Positions 12,803 to 25,413 of a stretch of 64,000 bases of DNA are shown here, in pieces. The notes under the pieces were generated by a model. That model searched no databases. It was not told the DNA's origin and worked only from the letters and a program-made list of their open reading frames with translations. Each line of letters starts with the position of its first letter. Within the stretch, counting starts at the first letter, position 1. Source of the stretch: Colocasia esculenta (taxonomy: Eukaryota; Streptophyta; Magnoliopsida; Alismatales; Araceae); assembly GCA_014218235.1 (NCBI GenBank), contig CM024760.1:10830049-10894048 (forward strand), read 5' to 3'. The position numbers and the translations under genes were made by a program.

Positions 12803-12985
12803 AGGAAGAAGAGGCAATGTGCTTGGTTGCGTTAGTCACCAGCTGAGGGACACCGACCAAGTCCCTCACAACTCCACTAAGCTTCGCGAACCGAAAGCTA
12901 AGCCGGTCGAGCAGCTTCTGAGTTACTGCGGGCTCGGGCATCTCCGGTTCCTTTTGCTTATGGCCAGGGTTCTTTAATCCTTTCA
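12803..12985 (-). pseudogene. unrecognised exon-like fragment
   Basis: An open minus-strand stretch of about 60 codons (containing EPEMPEPAVTQKLLDRLSFR) is richer in G+C than its surroundings. It is bounded by a plausible acceptor (TTCATAG) and donor (CCT|GTAAGG), with no neighbouring exon that I could join. It may be a relic exon or captured gene fragment. I do not recognise the protein. Confidence 0.25.
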
Positions 12986-12987
12986 CT

Positions 12988-13573
12988 ATGAAGTACAGTA
13001 ACTGCTGGGAATGTGTTAAAAGAGCACAAGAAATATGTGAAGATTTGGAATTGGGAGGTTTCTGGCCAGAAGGAGACAATAAGCAAATCATAGATGCTAT
13101 TCAGTATTCACAACAACGTTGCTCTAATCAAATACATCATCCAGGATATCAAACAAAAGCTGACAAAGTGGGCAACATGTGTGAAAGTTACTCATATTAT
13201 AAGGTCGGGTAACAAGGCAGCTGGTTGGTTAGCAAACCAGGGTTCTGAGGTAAAGTTTTCCATTCACTGGAGATCATCAGATATCCCACAGGACCTTTTC
13301 CAAATATGGAGCATAGAGGCAAAGACTTTTGAAGGATGGCAACCTCCTTAAGGGGTTCTCAGAGGCTCGGTCCCCTTTGTTTTTTGTTTTGCTCCATTTT
13401 GGCTGTTTAGTCTGCTGTGTTATCTTTTGTGCTTTGATGGTCTGATTTTGTGTTGTGTTTTTTTAGGTTGGGTCAATTCTTGTGTTTGGCTTTGAATGTA
13501 GGTTTTTTTTTTTGGGGGGGGGGGAGGGGGGATGCTTAGCTCCTCTCAATTACAAATAATAATAATAATAATA
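12988..13573 (+). mobile_element. 3' end of a degenerate plant LINE (RNase H remnant and tail)
   Basis: Two overlapping frames together give the C-terminal part of a LINE RNase H domain: GDNKQIIDAIQ in one frame, then, after a frameshift near 13,100, HIIRSGNKAAGWLANQGSE in another. The H-x-x-R-x-x-N-x-A-A-x-x-L-A pattern is that of plant L1-type RNase H. It is followed by a G/T-rich 3' UTR, a T10/G10 run and a terminal (AAT)n tail at 13552-13573. The copy is inactive. Confidence 0.6.
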
Positions 13574-13727
13574 GTTCGGTTTTAAGAGAGAAAAATTAAA
13601 TCAAACCGAGTCATGCAGTTCTATAAGTTGTAAAATTAAAGTTGAATTTATTATTTGATATGCATAACATAAATTTAATAAAATTAGTTACACATAAATA
13701 TATATCAATTAAGTTCATATGTTTTCA

Positions 13728-14245
13728 TAGAGGGGAGATTTAGTCCCACATTAGAGATGAGTGAAGATAAGTGTGTGTTTATAAGCAAGGCACATGTCCC
13801 TTCTCCCAAAAGAGTTTTTTTTCAAGAAAAAGAATAAAACTCCTAATAAGGGACAATATTGTTTGTGAGAGACATTCTGAAATTTTACGCATCTTCAATA
13901 ATATTATATATGGAAAATGGACAAAAGGCTGTGTGTCCTGCCCGAGGTACCCAAGTGAGCGATCTGAATGCCAAACGAGCCTAACAAGCAATTCGAACGT
14001 GGGTGCCGAGCGTCGGATGATGAGACCTACCGTGCATCCCACAACATGTTTATCCTCACTAGGGTTATGTAGAGGAGATATTTAGTCTAATATCGGAGAT
14101 AAGTGAAGATAAATGTGTGTTCATAAACAAGACATATCTCTCTTCTCTCAAGAGAGGTCTTTTCTAAGGGGAAGGACAAAACTCCGAATAAGAGACAATA
14201 TTTTTTGAGAGAGACATATTAATTAAAATTTCACATATTTTCAAT
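13728..14245. repeat. pair of ~175 bp direct repeats, TRIM/LTR-like
   Basis: 13728-13899 and 14070-14245 are diverged direct copies (shared landmarks: TTTAGTC, GTGAAGATAA, GTGTGTT, ATAAG.GACAATATT) separated by about 170 bp of more GC-rich sequence. The layout resembles a terminal-repeat retrotransposon in miniature or a decayed LTR pair. TG...CA ends, primer site and target duplication are not clear. Confidence 0.4.
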
Positions 14246-14735
14246 TTTAAAAAGTTTACTTGAGCCGAACTGATAATTTAGTTTGCTCTAGTTTGAAAAC
14301 AAGAAATGCTCATTGAATAGTCTTGCAATAAAGTTGACGCAGATTGTAAAAAGGTAATTCTATTGAATCGGGTGTGTGGACAAGATTTTTCTCTCTCTTT
14401 ATTAACTAAATAAGACTACTACTCTTAAATTCCCCTACTTACGGCCAATTAATGCAGTTTTGGGTTTAAGATTCCTCTTCTTCGGTGAACTTGTTTTTAA
14501 GGAGCTGCCACGACCTCTATCACATATTCTCAAACGACGCCAATAACGGGGTCCCTTCCGCCCTTCTTTTTTCTGTGATCCACCTTTGTGTTAACTGATC
14601 AGCAACAATTCGGGATTCAAACCTGGTTCCTTCTTTGCACCGAGGAACCTGGACATGAGGATGCCAACACTGTCTTGAGAGGATGTACCAGCACTAGCTA
14701 GTTGATGCTTGATCAGTTAGTACATAGATTTGAAT

Positions 14736-14778
<43 letters not shown>
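14736..14778. repeat. (GA)n microsatellite
   Basis: Almost pure GA repeat with one AAA interruption, in the intergenic space between the receptor and bHLH genes. Confidence 0.9.
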
Positions 14779-15286
14779 CACATGAATGAGCTATAAAGTC
14801 AATGGACCGAGGGAGAGGAGAAAGAAAGATCTATCTGGAGATCTACTTTGTTGGGGAGCAGCTTAAGCGTTAGCTACCTAGCTAGAAGGGGGAGTGAGTG
14901 TACCTCAACTTCTGCTGGTATGATACGAAAGAGAAATATATATTTATTATAAGAAAACTTGTTCTTATAATAAAAATTTCTCAAGACTAAACTACTTAAG
15001 GTTCCTTCATCGCTGACAACATGTCCTCGCACATGTTTGTGGGCTGGGATGACGGCACCCAGACCAGTCGGACCGGAACTCTGATTGAAGAGAGAGACGA
15101 CAGGGATAAGATGTGGGAAGTGAAGGTTGATTCCCCATCTCACAACTGGGCAAACATGTAATGAAAAAAAGAGTAATGTGTTATGCTCTCGAGTAAACTC
15201 GGAACTCGTAGTTGAGGTGATTTTATCTTCATTATTATTATTTTAAGAGAAAATGTATTAATGATTGGACATTAATTTGTGTGCAC

Positions 15287-15403
15287 ATAATAATAATATA
15301 ATACGTATAAATAGTAAATCAATGCACACAAATAATTATTTACGTATATTGTTATATCATTTGTATGTATTGATCTACTATTTATACGTATTATATTATT
15401 ATT
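15287..15403. repeat. AT-rich inverted repeat (fold-back)
   Basis: The left arm AATATAATACGTATAAATAG (continuing to about 15332) is matched by its reverse complement at about 15359-15403 with few mismatches, over about 43 bp of arm and a loop near 27 bp. It could be a MITE; no convincing target duplication was found. Confidence 0.55.
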
Positions 15404-15947
15404 TGTATATATTATTTTGTCTTATTGATTTGAACGAGGAGTTAGCTTTCCTATGTCTATCATTTCCTATATATGTCATTATTTCTTCTGGGTCATATCA
15501 TTTCCCACACATCCTAAAAGGAAACCCATGCAGTTTCTCGTTCACACTGTGTGTTCTCGAAGTGGAATAGCAGTTGGTCCATAAATACCAGCTCCACGGA
15601 TCAAGCTCTGAAAGCAATCATCATATGGCAAGAAGATTAACCAGCGGAATTTTTAGGGGAACACAGAGAATAAAGAAGAACCAGTGTGCATCAGATTAAC
15701 TGTTAGATTACAGGAGAGCTCATATAGACTGAACCTTATTCAGCAGCTTGAATAATCAGGTAGACTCATTAAAAAATTATAAGGATTTCGGTAAATTAAG
15801 ACAAAGAAAGAAGATTTACGTCAAGGTCTCAAGGTTTATAGGTAAATGTTAAAAAAAAAAAAAAAAGATTCATTCACAGCAAATCCTCAGCAGTCAGCAC
15901 CGTTGTGTTTTGGTGGGTGCGGATAGGGATCTGGCTCCAGTTCAGCG

Positions 15948-17907
15948 TCATTGAGGTAGAGAGATTTTCAGATCGAGTCCAATGTTCATCCCATTGTAGG
16001 CGATGGGAGCATACATCCACAGGTCATCAGAGCTCAAGAGCTGTGAGAGTTGCAAACAAAAAAGCATTAGCTAAATGCCCAGGATATAATTCTAAAGCAC
16101 ATCTATATAGCCTGATGTAATCATTATGAAAAATTACATTCCATCTGTTGTTGCAAGAAGTTTTCTGTCCTTCCAGCAAATGATATAGAGCCAAGAAAAA
16201 TGATCATTGACTACGTATCCTACTTTCTTAATGCTCGCCATGGCCAATAAGAAAGCACCGACTTCTCTCACTGGGACTGTCAATAAGTCCTGTTCAATAT
16301 TTAGGTTACGCAACATACTTTTTACTTTCTTTTGTCAAGAGTGATGTCGAGAGAATGCGGTTCTTTCACATATATATGCGTACATGTAAACATATATTTT
16401 GCATATATATTCCTTTCACTCTTAACCAGTTTTTACTGAGATTAATTCATAGCATGAATTGGTGTTAATATGCAGACTTTACCTTAATTTGGAGCTGCAG
16501 AAACTTCACATACTGAACAGCTTCTTCTAGCATTGTGCTAATGTCTACCTGCAAATTAGATTAACGAAAAAAGTTTGGGTTAGATGATTTAACTTGCAGG
16601 ATAAATTCACCGAAGAATAGCGCATGGACAACGTTAATTTGAAGCTGACACGATTCTGATATGATGGAGTACTTCATACCTTCGTTCCATTGGGGACCAG
16701 GTTCTGCAGAACCCTCAGCCTCTCATTAATCCTTTCTCTTCTTTTCTGCAGAAAATAATCATATCAACATGGTTAATTAGCAAGATCATGCAGAAGATTC
16801 TTCAAAATAACGGCCAGTTCCAAACAGAGTTTTTTTTCCTGATTATAGCTTTTAGGTGGAACAAGAGCAATCATGGTAAAATCAGAGAAAACTGTTCTTA
16901 AAGTTTCGTTTTTTTACTTACCCTTGCGTAGAGGCTTTGGGGATCAGTTGCTGACCCCCGTCCTGCTCGTGTCTTCCCGTTTGCAGCTGCAGAGCTCTTC
17001 GAGCCGGAGCTCACCCCTCCACCGTTCATCTCCAGGGAGGCGCTCGAATCGTCCTCTGAGCTGTAGCTGCTTGAAGCCTGCCCATTCAGAGCGGCACTGC
17101 CTTCCTCTGCGTCACCATTCCGGACAGCTTTCGAGGCCTTCTTCGATTGCGCGCCCTTCCCAATATTGTTTTGAGCCTGCATCATATATATGAACAAGAT
17201 TGACATCAGAAATCTGAAACAAAAACCATATGGTCCTAGAGAGTGAGCTAGGGATGAGGTGTGGGAGCTGAATCTGCACTCACATGACCCGTGGCTCGAG
17301 GTTTCTTCCTCGGGTTGACGGAGGACTCCTTGCCTTTGTGGTGGGCATCCGGCATGTCCGGTTCGGGTGCCTGGAGCTTCCTCTTGGGCGCAGGCTTCCG
17401 GTTGGGAACGTGGGCGGATTCCGATGGGTTAGCATAGTACCTTCCCATATCTTCACTGTTGGCCTCTTCGTTCATGCAGGCCGCAGGCTCTTCGAGTAGA
17501 TACTCTGCAGAGACGAGAAGTGACGAGGGGTCGTTCTGTTCCTCCATCATGCAGAAGTCCACAGGAGCAGAAGAAACGTTCATGGCCGCAGCCAAGTCGG
17601 GTCCGGTGAGGTGGTGGTAGCCGCCCACGTCGGGAGGCAGAATAAAGGCGCCATTACCGGTGAAGCTGCTGCAACCTTGAGGCCAATAACCCAGAATGGA
17701 GCCGACTCCGTTGTCGGAGCTATAGGAGTAGGACGACTCAGCATCGTTCTCAGACCAGAACATGGACTGGAATCCGAAGCTCGGCTCATGGGACGCGTTC
17801 GTGAGGGAGTAAGTGCTGAGGAGCTGCTCCATCATGATCTCGGACTCCCCCGCCTCGTTGTGAGGGTTCCAGTTGGCCTGGGAGGGTGCTTCCGCGTACG
17901 GCTGCAT
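15948..17907 (-). CDS. RSL: bHLH transcription factor, RSL class II (RSL2/RSL4-like), complete, 5 exons
   Basis: Nuclear transcription factor of bHLH subfamily VIIIc; class II members such as Arabidopsis RSL4 drive root-hair elongation. Exons in gene order: 17907-17284, 17176-16922, 16745-16680, 16548-16483, 16040-15948, all joined in phase 0, 367 aa. The bHLH is split over exons 2-5: TDPQSLYAR | KRRERINERLRVLQNLVP.. | VDISTMLEEAVQYVKFLQLQ.. | LLSSDDLWMYAPIAYNGMN. The DNA-binding basic residues (KRRERINER) are intact. The DPQSLYAR and VDISTMLEEA signatures point to class II rather than class I (RHD6-like). The N-terminal half is low-complexity and Ser-rich with a basic NRKPAPKRKLQ patch, as in the family. 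I start at ATG 17907, the first in-frame ATG; a longer frame upstream opens only with TTG. Orthology to a single RSL member is not resolved. Confidence 0.95.
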
Positions 17908-18047
17908 TCTTGGTAGCCTGGGTCGGCGGCGCCTTTGCTCCTTCCAAGAACAGAAAGGGTTACTACTCGGGGTGTGGCTCAAGACTTCCGACTTTCGGGG
18001 AAGAAACTAACCAGTGCACCGATCAGGAGGAGAAAGATGTTACAAAC

Positions 18048-18055
18048 TATTTATA
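18048..18055 (-). promoter_or_regulatory. TATA box of the RSL-like gene
   Basis: TATAAATA on the minus strand in the context CCGTATAAATAGTTTG, about 140 bp before the ATG at 17907. Initiation 30 bp downstream would give a leader of about 110 nt. Confidence 0.6.
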
Positions 18056-20484
18056 CGGATGGACTTGGGGGTGGAGAGGAGACAGCACAGCCAGAGATTG
18101 ACTTCACTCTCCCCTCTCACCAACATCTACGCCATTCTTAATTAATTCGAAATCATCTCCAATTAAGAAGAGGAGTCTAACAGTGGGTCCGTCAAGAAAA
18201 GGAAAACGCGAAGGATACAACTCAGAGGTGCCCCGGTTGCGACGGTGACGGATTATAATAGGATAGCAGTACCCCTGCCCCTTCGCCGGGGGCCGACGCC
18301 ACCTTTCACCTCCCCATAGGAGTGATTGTTTCAGGATTACAACAGAACCCAGGAGAGGGATCGAAGGGAGGTCGAGGGGGCAGCGCGCGGGCAAATGATT
18401 GGGATTTGGGAGATGATTAATCCAATCAATCATTAATGAGGTATTAAGCAGAGAGCGATCTGCGAGAACGTGCGGGGCCTTCTACGAGTATTAAAATGGG
18501 GATGGGGGGTGGGGGGCGTTTTTTTTGTAGGTGGAACTTGAATAAACTACGAGGACGGCAAGATCGTGGAGACGATTTCTGACATTCTTAAGTGGGTCGA
18601 GAGGGGGGAGGTGTATCCGGCGTCTGGGATTCTTGTCCCCCCTCGAGGGGGCCGGAGTACCTACCCTGCTGTTTCCGTTCCCTCCCATTCCAGGGTTTGC
18701 ACCGGTGGGTGTAAGGGAAGAAATTAAACAGCCACCTACTCTTCACGGTTCTTCTTCTTCCTCCTCCATGGATTTGCCGACAGTCACTGAAACTCCTGAG
18801 TCCTGACAGACCCGCAGGGAAAAGAAAAGGGAAGGACAAGAAAACGAAGAACTGCGTACAGCTTCACCAGAGTTCGCGAAACTGCTCCAGATCAGGCGCA
18901 TTTGAAATACCTGAATATAATTAAGAGGGAAGAAAACACAAAAGACTCTTCAGAAAATGGTTGTAATTTAGATTCTGCTTGAAACCGTAAGCAGAAGCAA
19001 GTTGCAGGATGGGTTTCTCCACCCAACAAAGGCAAGCTATGCTAGATTGCCCCGCATGCACTTGGATTAATGTCGCCGTCAGTGGGTCTCCTCATGGCAG
19101 GCGTACGTAGATCTGCAGGTTTCACCTGACAGCCGGTCGATCGATCGATGGCAACGAACGTTAATTAATTCTTCCCCAAGGCGAACCCATACCATAGGCA
19201 GGTTGCCGACTTCGATCAGCTCAATTTAGTGCAACTTTAGCCTACAAGTTGATGGTTAGTATTTCAACGCGGTTTGGGGGAGTACAGTGCAGTTATCATA
19301 AAAAATTTCAGTTTTTCCATGAACGCGGAAGAGAGATGTTATTTGCAACTTGTCCACTGGGAGGCCCTCGCATTGACAGTGTCATAGATTTCTTCTGAGG
19401 CAGATTAGAAAAGCAGAGGGAGGCTTTAGTTTTAGTAAAACTTTCCAAATTACTCCACGAGTGCTAGCTCTTTCTTATCTGAATGAAAAAGACAGACTAG
19501 CCACGGGCCACTCTTTGTTCCTGCATGGTTTCCTGTCTGCAGTCAAGCTTTTCTTCTCCTTGACAGTGGTGGCACTCATTCCTCCGCCTACACTTTTACG
19601 TCTTTTACCTCTGTTACAAAGCTGTTCAGGAGGGTTACTGTCATCTGGCTCATGTACTCATAACACAGAAGAAACAGCCAAATCCGTTGGTTTCTGCAAT
19701 CAGAAAAAAAAAATAAAAGAGAAACCTTTAAGGCTACAGAAGAGATAAGCTGAATTCTATATTCCGAGAGTACTGATGTTTGCAGAATGTGCACAAGAAG
19801 GACTTGGAAACACCACATAAGTATTGGGACATATCTTCTTGAAAGTGTTCTCTTTTCGGCTCAAATTGCGGCGATGTATTCGGTGCAGAGTGCAGCTAGG
19901 GGGCCGGGATAAGGTTATTAGTTTCTCTTCGTGTTTTTTTTTTTTTGTGGTGGAGGATTTGGACGATCAGAAGGAGATGGGTTGATTCGCCCATCACTTT
20001 GCTGGCCTTTCGCATGTTTTTTAAACACTTATCATTGTTAAGAGACAAGGAAAGAAGAGACATGAGGAATAAAACTAAAGGGTTCGTCTGAGATGGCTTG
20101 TGTACTTCCCATTGTACATGGGTTCCTGGACCCTATAGATGCCTATAAGAGATTTTATTCCCGTTCAATAGTTTAACAGGTTACAGGAGAGATGGGTTCT
20201 GAGCTTAAAAATACCATCTTATGAATTAAATAGGACCACACACGTACAATTCCGGAAAGCCAGTGCATGGATGATGTACTAGCAGAAGGTTTATTGAAGG
20301 CGACAGAGACAAGTCGTTAGTTGGGGGAGAATTATTGCAATAGGGATCATTTCTATATGGAACCATGGATCGATCATGGCTGGATAGTGGAAATACATAT
20401 CTTTGTTGTGCATTTATTAGATGGTGTTGATCCTACATAAGTTTTTTATGCAATTATATATAACTTCCAATGCAAGTCCTACTC

Positions 20485-20486
<2 letters not shown>

Positions 20487-20534
<48 letters not shown>
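20487..20534. repeat. (TA)n microsatellite
   Basis: 48 bp of uninterrupted TA repeat. Confidence 0.95.
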
Positions 20535-20537
<3 letters not shown>

Positions 20538-22225
20538 GCTAGCTACTGGGTCTATCATCAAGCTGTTCTGATTTTATTCGTGCTTGTAAAGTGTAAACAA
20601 TGAGAGCAATGATTTGTGATCCTGATAAGTAACTAAATCGTTTGAACCATGTATTAATATATTGCTTCAATAACATGCTTTACGATTTCTGTTGTACATA
20701 TTGTCCGCATTTTTTGGGTAGGAGAAGCCAGTTAACTTGGATATTCATCTTGGATTTTTGGGGGCATATATAAGACAGATGATCTGGAAACTGCAATTGG
20801 ACCACAGACAGAGAAATAGGAAAAGGAACATATTTGCTCTTTCTTAAGTACGCTATCTAGCTGGGAAAACTCTTTTTTTCTTAACGCTGAACGATTAGAT
20901 CTAAGTAGAAAGCTAGAAGATAGTGCCCCCATAAACAATCTTAATATCTGTCACCATCACAAAGTCGGTTATCTGATGAAAATTAAGCAGTTTATTTTGC
21001 GTCCCACTGGATCGAACACCTAACCATCATTATATTTTATACAATTATAAGGATCATGGCACATTTCCGAGACTCTTGTCAAAGGTCTAACAGGTAGTGT
21101 TTGGAGCATATGATATTGTACAAAATGATATATATATTTGAGTAGTACGTAATCCATATGGAAGAGCTGCAATGAGATTAATTAGGTACCAGATGCACCA
21201 CATGCAAGTGATGATACACTGCCAAATCAGAGGAGGATACTTAAACGAAAGCAAGCATTAATTTCTCGTTATTGAAGAATAATCCCCTCCAAGTTTCTTT
21301 AGGTGGGATAAGCCAATTCTTGCCGATTCTGGCTTGCCCGCACGACTGTGTACGAGTCTTCAGAGCTGTCGCCTGCTGAATGGAAATAAAGAAGAGCTTC
21401 TCAGATGCCAAAACGACAGCTTTGGGAGGTGCTCTAGAATCTCGCACGTATGATTTTCTTCTTCTTAGGGACTGGAGGCTCATGAGTAATCACAAGTAGG
21501 TAAAGCTGCCAATGTCACGCGTCTTCTGGGCATTGGACAGTGAGCTATAGAACTCTGAGATTAATGGTGGCGTCGTGGGGGAGAAGAGTTGCTGGGACAG
21601 CGCTGAGTAGGATCACAGTAATCGATATGGATCTGGGGGTTGTGTGTGAACCATCGGTTCTCACCCCGACATAACCCATTAGAGAAGTGTTTAGTGCCCT
21701 GCTAAGAGATTAGGAAGGTAAGAAAAATAATATGAATTATTTGATAAGTTATTTTATTGGTTAAGAATCTAATAAGATTTCTCTCTCTCTCTTTTTCAAC
21801 TAATAAAATTACTTATAAAATAATTCACATCATTTTTCTTATCCTCGCACTAAATATTTTTCAACCCATTATTGTGAAGCAAGTGCTTCTCTGGCTCTTT
21901 CTTTTAATAAGAATAATTATATACCTTCTCCTCTATTCTTGCACATTCTAGTTTATTCTCTTGTATTTTTCATATTTTCAAAAGAATATTCTGTTGAATA
22001 TGTAGAAGGATAAAGAAGATTATAAGATCAGTAATTAAACACACATCTAAAACATAAGAAGATTAAACAAGGGCAAATTAGTCATTGCCTTCTAGTCTTA
22101 ATCTATCTAAAATAAAGCTGATCAAATCGCAGATAATAGTATGAGTGACATATGGTGCATTATCGAGGTGTACAGGAAAATGTAAGTACAGATATATAAA
22201 ATAAAATACACATGCGAGTTCAGGC

Positions 22226-22227
<2 letters not shown>

Positions 22228-22262
<35 letters not shown>
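22228..22262. repeat. (TA)n microsatellite
   Basis: About 34 bp of uninterrupted TA repeat. Confidence 0.95.
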
Positions 22263-22264
<2 letters not shown>

Positions 22265-23727
22265 TATAATTTTCCCCTTTTAATACTTGCAGGTTGTAAC
22301 ATGTGCCTGTATGTACATATACGGTTGTACTTTATCCACACCAAACGCAGCATGTTCTACTCTCATAACATCGTGCTGAAAGACTAAACTAAACCCTGTG
22401 ACCAGTTGATGTATACATCTTTGCAGGTGCATACTAGGTTGCTGGTTCTGGTCTTTCTGCAGGTTCACGTATAGATAGGAAAGAAAGGCCCCGTAGAGAT
22501 AGTTAATTAATGCTTTGTGTATGTGCAAAATCCTTTCAAAGAAAAGGATGATTTCTTTCAAGAGCAAACCTTCTTAATTAATATATCTCTCTGACAAAAA
22601 GAATCGCGTACAGTGTGAAATTCCAAATAAATCATGTTGGCGTGCATGTTCTCATTAATTTGTCTGAGTTAGTCGTATGAATTTTGTCGCACCATTTCGG
22701 TTTCAGTGACATATAATTTGTAATTAAACATAGAGTGGTCGACACATTAATTTCCATCTTTCATTCTCATAAGATTATTCACATGCTATCTTTCACATAT
22801 TCCTATATATGTGACAAAATAGCTTTGATAGCAACACTACGAAATTTTCTATCAAATTTCAAGGATATATATATACGTGTGTGCCAGGAGGCCCTGTATA
22901 TCGTTCTAGCTAGACCTAATTGCGAGTATAATAGATTTAAAACATCGGGGCTTAATTTGCATCAATTATAACCCAGATATTTCATCATCCTGTCGATCCA
23001 TATTGCACGTTCAATGGCCAACAACTGCTTTTGCTTGTTGGGTACAAACTACATACATATGTGTGAGAAGATTATTTCTTTTCCCTAGAACGAAATCCGT
23101 AAGAAGAAAGAGATCGATGCATCTTGTTCTCTGCACCAAATTAATCATGCATCACGTTTTGCTTGAAGCCTTAATTATCTCAGCCCATTCATTAATCCGA
23201 ATGATATGATGCTGTTCATGTGTCCACATTTCCTGGAACAAATTACGTAGATTCAGACCACACACAACTGTGTACCAGCTTCATATATATCTTTTCCATC
23301 TTTCAAGCAGGTGGTGCATATTTCTAGGTCGAGTTCAACATGAACCTTTCAACTTTAATATGCAGACGTACAGCTCAGAGCAAGTACTAGTCCACGAGCG
23401 CTTCATTAATCGTTGATGCACCAAACAAAGATAATGTTGTACGGTGCAATGAATCCTCCGATTGTTGACGGCTTCATAGCAGCGATGTGTCTTGCAAACA
23501 ACCATGTGTTCTATGTCGTTTACTAAAGCTTAATCATGAAACCCTCAAAAACAACCCACGCGCACAGTAAACCATGTGAGCTAAAGCTAACCATGTTAAT
23601 TGGACTGTCCAAAAGTATACGAATGAGAGAGTGAAAGATGCCGTTGTTTGAGGCGCTTCACAGCAGCGCCATGTCTCGCAATATTGCAACAACTAAAGCT
23701 TAATCTTCAAATGTGTGTCTGTGAAAA

Positions 23728-23779
23728 ACACACACACACGCACACAGAGAGAGAAGAAGAGGATATATATATATATATG
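23728..23779. repeat. compound AC / GA / TA microsatellite
   Basis: (AC)n, then GA-rich, then (TA)n in direct succession. Confidence 0.85.
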
Positions 23780-24159
23780 AAGCTGGGGACGGCAATACAC
23801 GCATGCACACTCACACCCAACAAGACAAAAAAAAAGAAGAAAAAAAAACAGCGTTCTTCGCGCTTCGACAAGAAAAAGCTGGTCTATATACATTGTCCAT
23901 GCCTCTAATTAATAAAAAATTAGCTAGAAGTTGAGCCCAGATAACCTATTTAATGAAAAATACATCATGGAAGAGTCACAACCCTTAGACAATCGCAGGG
24001 TCAGACCCATCACACTGTTTCTTTTATATATGGGCACCCGTTTGCTCGTTTACTTCATCATTTTAAACACCTGTACCACTCCAATAAGACAAGAGGATGA
24101 GCCTCGTGGAGGAATTGGGGACACTCGCTCGTTTGTATGTATAGATGCAGCATTAAAGT

Positions 24160-24250
24160 TGGAAGACTGCAAAACCGTGCTCATGATGGCTGTGATAGCT
24201 TCAGAAGTTATTTTATGAAGGCAAGTACTTACTGCAGTTTCGAAGCATCA
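24160..24250. repeat. dispersed repeat, copy shared with 35125-35215
   Basis: GAAGACTGCAAAACCGTG ... CTTCAGAAGTTATTTTA ... CTGCAGT aligns collinearly with GAAGACTACAAAACGGTG ... CTTCAGAAGTTACTTTA ... CTGCAGT near 35125. Family unknown. Confidence 0.45.
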
Positions 24251-24814
24251 AAAACGATGGAGGCTACACCTGGAAGTGCTCTAGCTAATTAAGTCATGAT
24301 TCAAACACCTGTTAAACAACGTAATTATAACTGATCGCCTCATTAATAATTAGTCTTGGTGCTCTTTTATAACCCTCCCAAGGATTCCACGTACGGGAAT
24401 TCGCTATACCGGGAAAAAATTAAGGTTCTGTACAAGTTGCATACGTAATTAAGAACCATCTATATGATCATGCTACACGAGTTACAGATTTTATTTTTAT
24501 CTTTTGAACATAAAAACCCACAGGTTACTTCGCACATACTTCCCACCCGAAGCGGCGCATGATCGCTGCCAGTTTACGATACAAACAGAAAGATTTTATA
24601 TATATTCAAACATATGTGATGTAGTAATCGTGTCTGTTGCCTTATAGTGGAAGATGTTTAAATGTTCTACGTCACTCTGCATCTTTACTAGTAAGTTAAT
24701 TAGTGGGTCTGCAGAAATGTTTTTATTGTTGAAGACTTTGCTTGTATTAATAGAATCCTCTTTATAAGCCAACAAGCATGCATGTATCCTGCCGTTGCTT
24801 AATTATGCGCACGA

Positions 24815-25110
24815 TCTTGATCTGATGCCTTAATAATGTGTCCTTTCTGAGTATATTTTACTATAGGTAAGCTCCAAAACATCTCCATTCCAAGGACCTA
24901 TATATAGTTGCTGGAGAAACTCCTACATGTATAATCATATCTAAAGACTCCATCAAACGCTAATCCTTTTTCAAACTTAGATTCCAGTTTGGACTTTGCA
25001 TTTTCACTTCTTAATAAGGATACCATCACTTTATTAGGGATTTCTCCTATCCACTTGGTTGTCAAACAGAAGCATAAATGATTCCCAAAGTTCCCTTTCA
25101 AGAGGGCTGC
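24815..25110. repeat. dispersed ~250 bp repeat, copy 1
   Basis: It contains TTTGGACTTTGCATTTTCAC and TTCTTAATAAGGAT. Copies occur at the flanks of the 18.5 kb LTR element (37437-37495 plus 56017-56260) and near 57960-58170; a weaker trace is at 25430-25860. No coding potential; likely a non-autonomous element of unknown class. Confidence 0.45.
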
Positions 25111-25194
25111 AGCAACACCATGCAGTCTTGGGACTCTTACAAACCCTCGAAAGGATTCTCCACGTAGGAAAAGCATATTGGACAATTTACATAT

Positions 25195-25413
25195 ATATTA
25201 TACCGAGTCCGGATACTCTCAATATGTGGAAGAACTAGACTCCATCAATATTTGAGGGGTTTGTGGTGGGACCGTACATTTACATTTAACAAAAAAAAAT
25301 ATAAATCAAAAAGTAAAAAAAATTAGAGAATAATTTTTTTGGTAAAACACTCACAAATATTGATGGAATGTAATCCTCCTATGTACTGAGAGAAACCGGA
25401 CTCATATTATACC
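25195..25413. mobile_element. MULE-type MITE with perfect 10 bp target duplication
   Basis: The 199 bp element 25205-25403 has termini GAGTCCGG and CCGGACTC; imperfect inverted repeats extend about 55 bp inward (shared CTCTCA and CCATCAATATTTG). ATATTATACC occurs on both sides (25195-25204 and 25404-25413). Size, 10 bp duplication and G-starting termini fit a Mutator-like MITE. No ORF. Confidence 0.8.

Larger units (their letters stand above)
18100..24810. other. AT-rich intergenic region, no gene seen
   Basis: No open frame resembles a known family. It holds dinucleotide repeats, RY-type CATGCATG motifs, and a diverged local duplication (about 23457-23570 against 23641-23755; shared landmarks AGCAGCG and ACTAAAGCTTAATC). 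Upstream control elements of the RSL-like gene probably lie in the first 1-2 kb. Confidence 0.45.

Noticed and set aside
17908..17982. Longer N-terminus of the bHLH protein
   Set aside because: The extension would begin with TTG; ATG 17907 is the first in-frame ATG.
20487..20534. Long TA tract as an origin or matrix attachment site
   Set aside because: Such tracts are common neutral microsatellites; nothing else supports a function.
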